Shown here piece after piece: positions 6,578 through 9,189 of a stretch of DNA of 9,189 nt. The translations under genes were made by a program, and so were the position numbers. The notes under the pieces were generated by a model. That model saw nothing but the letters and a program-made list of their open reading frames with translations. It was not told the origin of the DNA and searched no databases. The DNA lies in the NCBI GenBank assembly GCA_040772005.1, contig JAXGYZ010000026.1, forward strand, positions 1 through 9,189, in the 5' to 3' direction. Positions within the stretch are counted from its first letter, which is position 1, and each line of letters starts with the position of its first letter. The stretch is from MWBF01 sp040772005 (GTDB lineage: Bacteria > Chloroflexota > Anaerolineae > CG2-30-64-16).

Positions 6578-6627
6578 GGAAAAGCGTCTTTCCTCCGGAA
6601 GATAGTCCCTCCTGCAGGTTACTATCT
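6570..6627 (+). repeat. Run of short inverted repeats upstream of the packaging genes
   Basis: Three further inverted repeats follow the terminator-like stem: TTTCC (6570-6574)/GGAAA (6578-6582), TTCC (6590-6593)/GGAA (6597-6600), and AGATAGT (6600-6606)/ACTATCT (6621-6627); the loop of the last holds the palindrome CCTGCAGG at 6611-6618. Together with the stem before them they fill the 120-bp gap between the methyltransferase and the terminase genes, a place where cos or terminase-binding sites often lie. That role is inference. Confidence 0.45.
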
Positions 6628-6661
6628 CCATTATTCTAAACGAATGAAGGATGGAAAGTCA

Positions 6662-6856
6662 ATGTTAGAAGGTATCGAAAAAGAAGTCCGGGAAGCGCTT
6701 ATTAAGCGTGCGACCGGCTATGACTACGAGGAGCGAAAGATTATAGCAGATAAAAACGGGAAACCTCAAAAGGTTGAAGTATACAAAAAACATCTGCCGC
6801 CTGATCTCGTGGCCATTAACACTTTAATGAGAGAGTTCAGAAGCGATAAGCGGTGA
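6662..6856 (+). CDS. Small pre-terminase protein of unknown function
   Basis: This encodes 64 residues from ATG 6662. An in-frame ATG at 6644 would add six residues but lacks a ribosome site, whereas AAGGA at 6647-6651 lies 10 bases before 6662. The body is mixed-charge helices: KRATGYDYEE, a basic strand (KVEVYKKHLPPDL) and AINTLMREFRSDKR. The pattern ALxxRATGYxYEE ... KHLPPDLxAI is also seen in the C-terminal part of some phage terminase small subunits, so it may be a detached packaging helper. It lies 7 bp before terS and is probably co-expressed with it. No function can be assigned firmly. Confidence 0.6.
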   Translation: MLEGIEKEVREALIKRATGYDYEERKIIADKNGKPQKVEVYKKHLPPDLVAINTLMREFRSDKR

Positions 6857-6863
6857 TAATCTT

Positions 6864-7481
6864 ATGAACGAAAAACGGCGGCGCTTTGCCGAGGCTTATG
6901 TCGAAACAGGAAATGCTACAGAGGCAGCAAAATTAGCTGGTTACTCCAAAAACTACGCAGAAAAACGGGCATATTTGCTTTTGGATGATGCGGAGGTAAC
7001 GGCTTGCATCGATAAGCGTCTTGCTGCTATCGAATCCGCGCGGATTGCGACTGCAAAAGAGGTGCTTGAATATCTCACTGCTGTCCTTCGTGGCGAATCC
7101 GAAGCCGAAATTGTGGTTGTTGAAGGAGATGGCGATGGTTGTTCATCGGCTCGTCGCATAAGCAAAGCCCCTGATGAGAAAGAGCGACTAAAAGCAGCGG
7201 AGCTATTGGGCAAGCGGTATATGCTGTTTACGGACAAATCCCAAATTGATCTCAAGGTGCCGGTGATTTTTGAGGGGAACAGAGCCTTGAAGACTGAAGA
7301 ACGAGTTAATCTCCCCGCCATCATCGGCAAGGGGTACGCTACGTTTTGGCATTGCCGTTCTCGTTATCGTGTTGTAAAAGGAGGCCGCGGCTCAAAAAAG
7401 CTGTACCGCCGCTTTGTGGTTGATATATCACATGATGAAATATCCCTTGGCCAATGCGCTGGTGATCCGGCGCTATTTTAA
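6864..7481 (+). CDS. terS: Terminase small subunit, read through into terL by frameshift
   Basis: The open frame is 205 residues, but only the first ~138 are TerS. EKRRRFAEAYVETGNATEAA, then YSKNYAEKRAYLLL, form the N-terminal helix-turn-helix of the Terminase_2 family, which binds the packaging site on phage DNA; APDEKERLKAAELLGKRYMLF is the usual oligomerisation helix and the last strand is VPVIFEG (132-138). TerS should end soon after this. Shifting by one base at GGGG (7274-7277) gives EQSLED and a TGA at 7295-7297, a typical TerS tail. Without the shift the frame runs into the N-terminus of TerL (VNLPAIIGKGY, VVKGGRGSKK) and ends at TAA 7479-7481. I infer a lost G near 7277. Start ATG 6864 has only a weak GGTGAT upstream. 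Confidence 0.85.
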   Translation: MNEKRRRFAEAYVETGNATEAAKLAGYSKNYAEKRAYLLLDDAEVTACIDKRLAAIESARIATAKEVLEYLTAVLRGESEAEIVVVEGDGDGCSSARRISKAPDEKERLKAAELLGKRYMLFTDKSQIDLKVPVIFEGNRALKTEERVNLPAIIGKGYATFWHCRSRYRVVKGGRGSKKLYRRFVVDISHDEISLGQCAGDPALF

Positions 7482-8534
7482 CGGACATAGGATAGCACCT
7501 ACGCCCAATTAAAATGGGCAATGCAGCGCCTTGGCGTGGCGCATCTCTGGCAGTGCAGCAAATCACCCATGGAGCTTACCTACAAGCCAACGGGCCAGAA
7601 GATCCTTTTCCGCGGGCTTGATGATCCGATGAGTATTACTTCTATCACGGTTGATAAAGGCTATTTATGCTGGGTGTGGATCGAAGAAGCCTTTCAAATT
7701 ATGAACGAGGACGACTTCAACAAACTGGATATGTCCGTCCGTGGTGAAGTGCCCGAAGGATATTTTAAGCAAATCACATTGACATTTAACCCCTGGTCAG
7801 ATAAGCATTGGCTTAAGGCCAGGTTTTTTGATGCCCAAAGCACGGATATCCTGGCGCAGACAACGACCTATCAGTGTAATGAATTTTTGGGCGACGATGA
7901 CCGGGCGATATTTGCGGATATGAAAACCCGCTTCCCCCGCCGTTACTCCATCGAGGGCATGGGGAATTGGGGGATCGCTGAAGGGCTTGTATTCGATAAT
8001 TGGCGGGAAAAAGAATTCGATCGGGATGAGATTATTAAGTCTCGGCCCCACATCAAAGCATTATTTGGCTTGGACTTTGGCTATACCAATGATCCCAGCG
8101 CTTTCATTGCTTTCCTCCTGGATCAAAAGGCCAAGGAGATTTTTATTTTTGACGAACTTTACAAAAAATCCATGGTCAATGCCGAAATTGCAGCGGAATT
8201 GACTCGGATGGGTTATGCAAAAGAAAAGATAACGGCAGACGCAGCGGAGCCGAAGAGTATTGAAGAGCTCCGCCGGGCGGGACTTCCCCGGGTGCGATCG
8301 GCACGAAAGGGCCCGGACAGTATTCGACACGGCATACAGACCTTGCAGGGCTATAGGATGTTCGTGCATCCCCGTTGCTGCAATACGATCATGGAATTGA
8401 GCAATTACATTTGGGATACCGATCGGGACGGGCACACATTGAATAAGCCAATCGATGATTATAATCACCTGATGGACGCCTTACGATATGGCGCTGAAGA
8501 AGTAACCCGGGGCGGAATGGAGGTATTCAAATAA
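7287..8534 (+). pseudogene. terL: Terminase large subunit, broken by two frameshifts
   Basis: TerL is the ATP-driven motor and nuclease that packages DNA into the procapsid. Its parts are all present but in two frames. From TTG 7287 the frame gives VNLPAIIGKGY and the start of Walker A, KGGRGSKK (to 7400). The next 92 bases must be read one frame on: SCTAALWLIYHMMKYP, then ANALVIRRYFNGHR (7399-7491). From 7491 the first frame resumes with DSTYAQLKW and stays open to 8534, with WVWIEEA (7671-7691, Walker B) and nuclease aspartates at 8073 (GLDFGYTND), 8238 (TADAAEP) and 8475 (NHLMDALRYG). Two bases seem lost near 7398-7401 and one near 7490, a total of three. ATG 7521 lies inside the protein and cannot give an active motor. 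Genuine decay and sequencing error are both possible. Confidence 0.85.
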
Positions 8535-8535
8535 A

Positions 8536-9189
8536 ATGGATCTTGAACAGGCAAGAAAATTTATAAAAAAATATATCGACGGTCATCAGGTGTTTATTGA
8601 CCAGGCCAAGACCGGGCTATCGTACTATCTCAACGATAACGATATCCGAAAATGGGAAGGGCTTGACGATCTGCGTCTTAAAGCGGCGCAGTTGACCAAT
8701 CCCTTACGAAACGCTGATTTCCGGATACCGCATAACTGGCACCAGCTTCTTGTCAATCAAAAAGCGGCCTATGTGTTTACCTATCCGCCGACTTTTGACG
8801 CCGATGCAGATGGCTTGAACGATCGCATCACCGAGGTTTTAGGAGATCGCTTTGCGCGGGAATGTAAGGACTTATGTGTGGAAGCTTCCAATACCGGCGT
8901 GGCTTGGCTGCATTGTTGGATCAATGATAAAAAGCAATTTTGTTTTGCGGACGTTCCGTCGGCGCAGATTATCCCGGTATATGGCAGCGGCCTTGACGAG
9001 GAGTTGGAAGCGGTATTGCGAACTTATATCTCCCAAGACGAAAGCGGCGAAATAATCACAAAGTACGAGCTATGGACGGATAAAGAGGCGGCCTTTTATC
9101 AAAAGCGCGGTGAGCATGATATTGATGCCGCATATCTCAATAACAGCGACACGAACATCATCTCTCACGACACGGGCTATGTGCCCTTC
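8536..9189 (+). CDS. Portal protein (SPP1 gp6-like), N-terminal part
   Basis: An ATG one base after the terL stop opens a frame of 218 codons that is still open at the last base, so the gene is cut by the window edge. It begins MDLEQARKFIKKYIDGHQ and contains NPLRNADFRIPHNWHQLL, QKAAYVFTYPPTF, ASNTGVAWLHCW and QIIPVYG, the N-terminal signature of the SPP1 gp6-type portal family. The portal forms a dodecameric ring at one capsid vertex through which TerL pumps DNA and to which the tail later joins. GGAGG at 8519-8523, inside the end of terL, is 12 bases upstream, a long but workable spacing. About half or more of the protein lies to the right. Confidence 0.9.
   Translation, partial: MDLEQARKFIKKYIDGHQVFIDQAKTGLSYYLNDNDIRKWEGLDDLRLKAAQLTNPLRNADFRIPHNWHQLLVNQKAAYVFTYPPTFDADADGLNDRITEVLGDRFARECKDLCVEASNTGVAWLHCWINDKKQFCFADVPSAQIIPVYGSGLDEELEAVLRTYISQDESGEIITKYELWTDKEAAFYQKRGEHDIDAAYLNNSDTNIISHDTGYVPF

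Noticed and set aside
7392..7400. Programmed -1 frameshift at A AAA AAG to make TerL
   Set aside because: The -1 frame stops after seven codons; TerL needs the other frame (+1 or -2), and a second, non-slippery shift would still be required.
8061..8468. 135-codon minus-strand frame inside terL
   Set aside because: It is antisense to the conserved nuclease domain of TerL; no ribosome site or family resemblance.
7521..8534. Treating ATG 7521 as the genuine start of a shorter TerL
   Set aside because: Conserved TerL sequence continues upstream in two frames to 7287, and a protein from 7521 would lack the Walker A motif; there is no ribosome site before it.
8852..9055. 67-codon + strand frame near the right end
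   Set aside because: It overlaps the portal gene in another frame; the portal frame is clear from 8536 to the window edge.

Overview
The window is a stretch of a tailed-phage genome, most likely a prophage of a Gram-positive-type host (Bacillota; possibly a clostridial or Negativicutes-like bacterium, which is only inferred). Every supported gene lies on the + strand. Genes are packed with 1-11 bp overlaps or short gaps, Shine-Dalgarno sites are of the AAGGAGG type, and the protein set and its order match siphovirus-like phages of Bacillota. Both ends are cut: an ATPase gene runs in from the left and a portal gene runs out to the right. No integrase, lysogeny repressor, tRNA, IS element or CRISPR array is visible.

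Left part (1-3348), recombination and single-strand DNA module: the C-terminal end of an AAA/SMC-like phage ATPase, a RecT-type single-strand annealing protein, a metallo-beta-lactamase-fold hydrolase related to YycJ/WalJ, a single-strand binding protein, a small protein of the phage 'replication terminator' family, and a conserved phage protein of unknown function. The first three are joined by 1-bp stop/start overlaps, so they are probably translated as a coupled unit.

Middle (3349-5201), replication and its switch to late expression: a replication-initiator-like protein with an N-terminal winged helix, a degenerate 21-bp/7-bp repeat in its linker that could be the phage origin, a RusA-type Holliday junction resolvase, and a sigma-like (ArpU/RinA-type) late transcription regulator. 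The next 120 bp hold a direct repeat TTTGTCCG, possible promoter elements and a strong rho-independent terminator hairpin. This looks like the early/late boundary.

Right part (5322-9189), DNA modification and packaging: a ParB-like/DNA methyltransferase fusion, a 120-bp stretch with several inverted repeats, a small pre-terminase gene, terminase small subunit, terminase large subunit and the start of an SPP1 gp6-like portal gene.

The main anomaly is at the terS-terL junction. Three apparent base losses within about 220 bp (near 7274-7277, 7398-7401 and 7489-7491) remove the normal terS stop, fuse terS to the N-terminus of terL, and throw about 90 bp of terL, including its Walker A motif, out of frame. 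The rest of terL is intact. Either the packaging motor of this prophage is inactivated or this spot holds clustered sequencing errors. I did not find a clearly new defence or other undescribed system; most of the window is recognisable phage biology.
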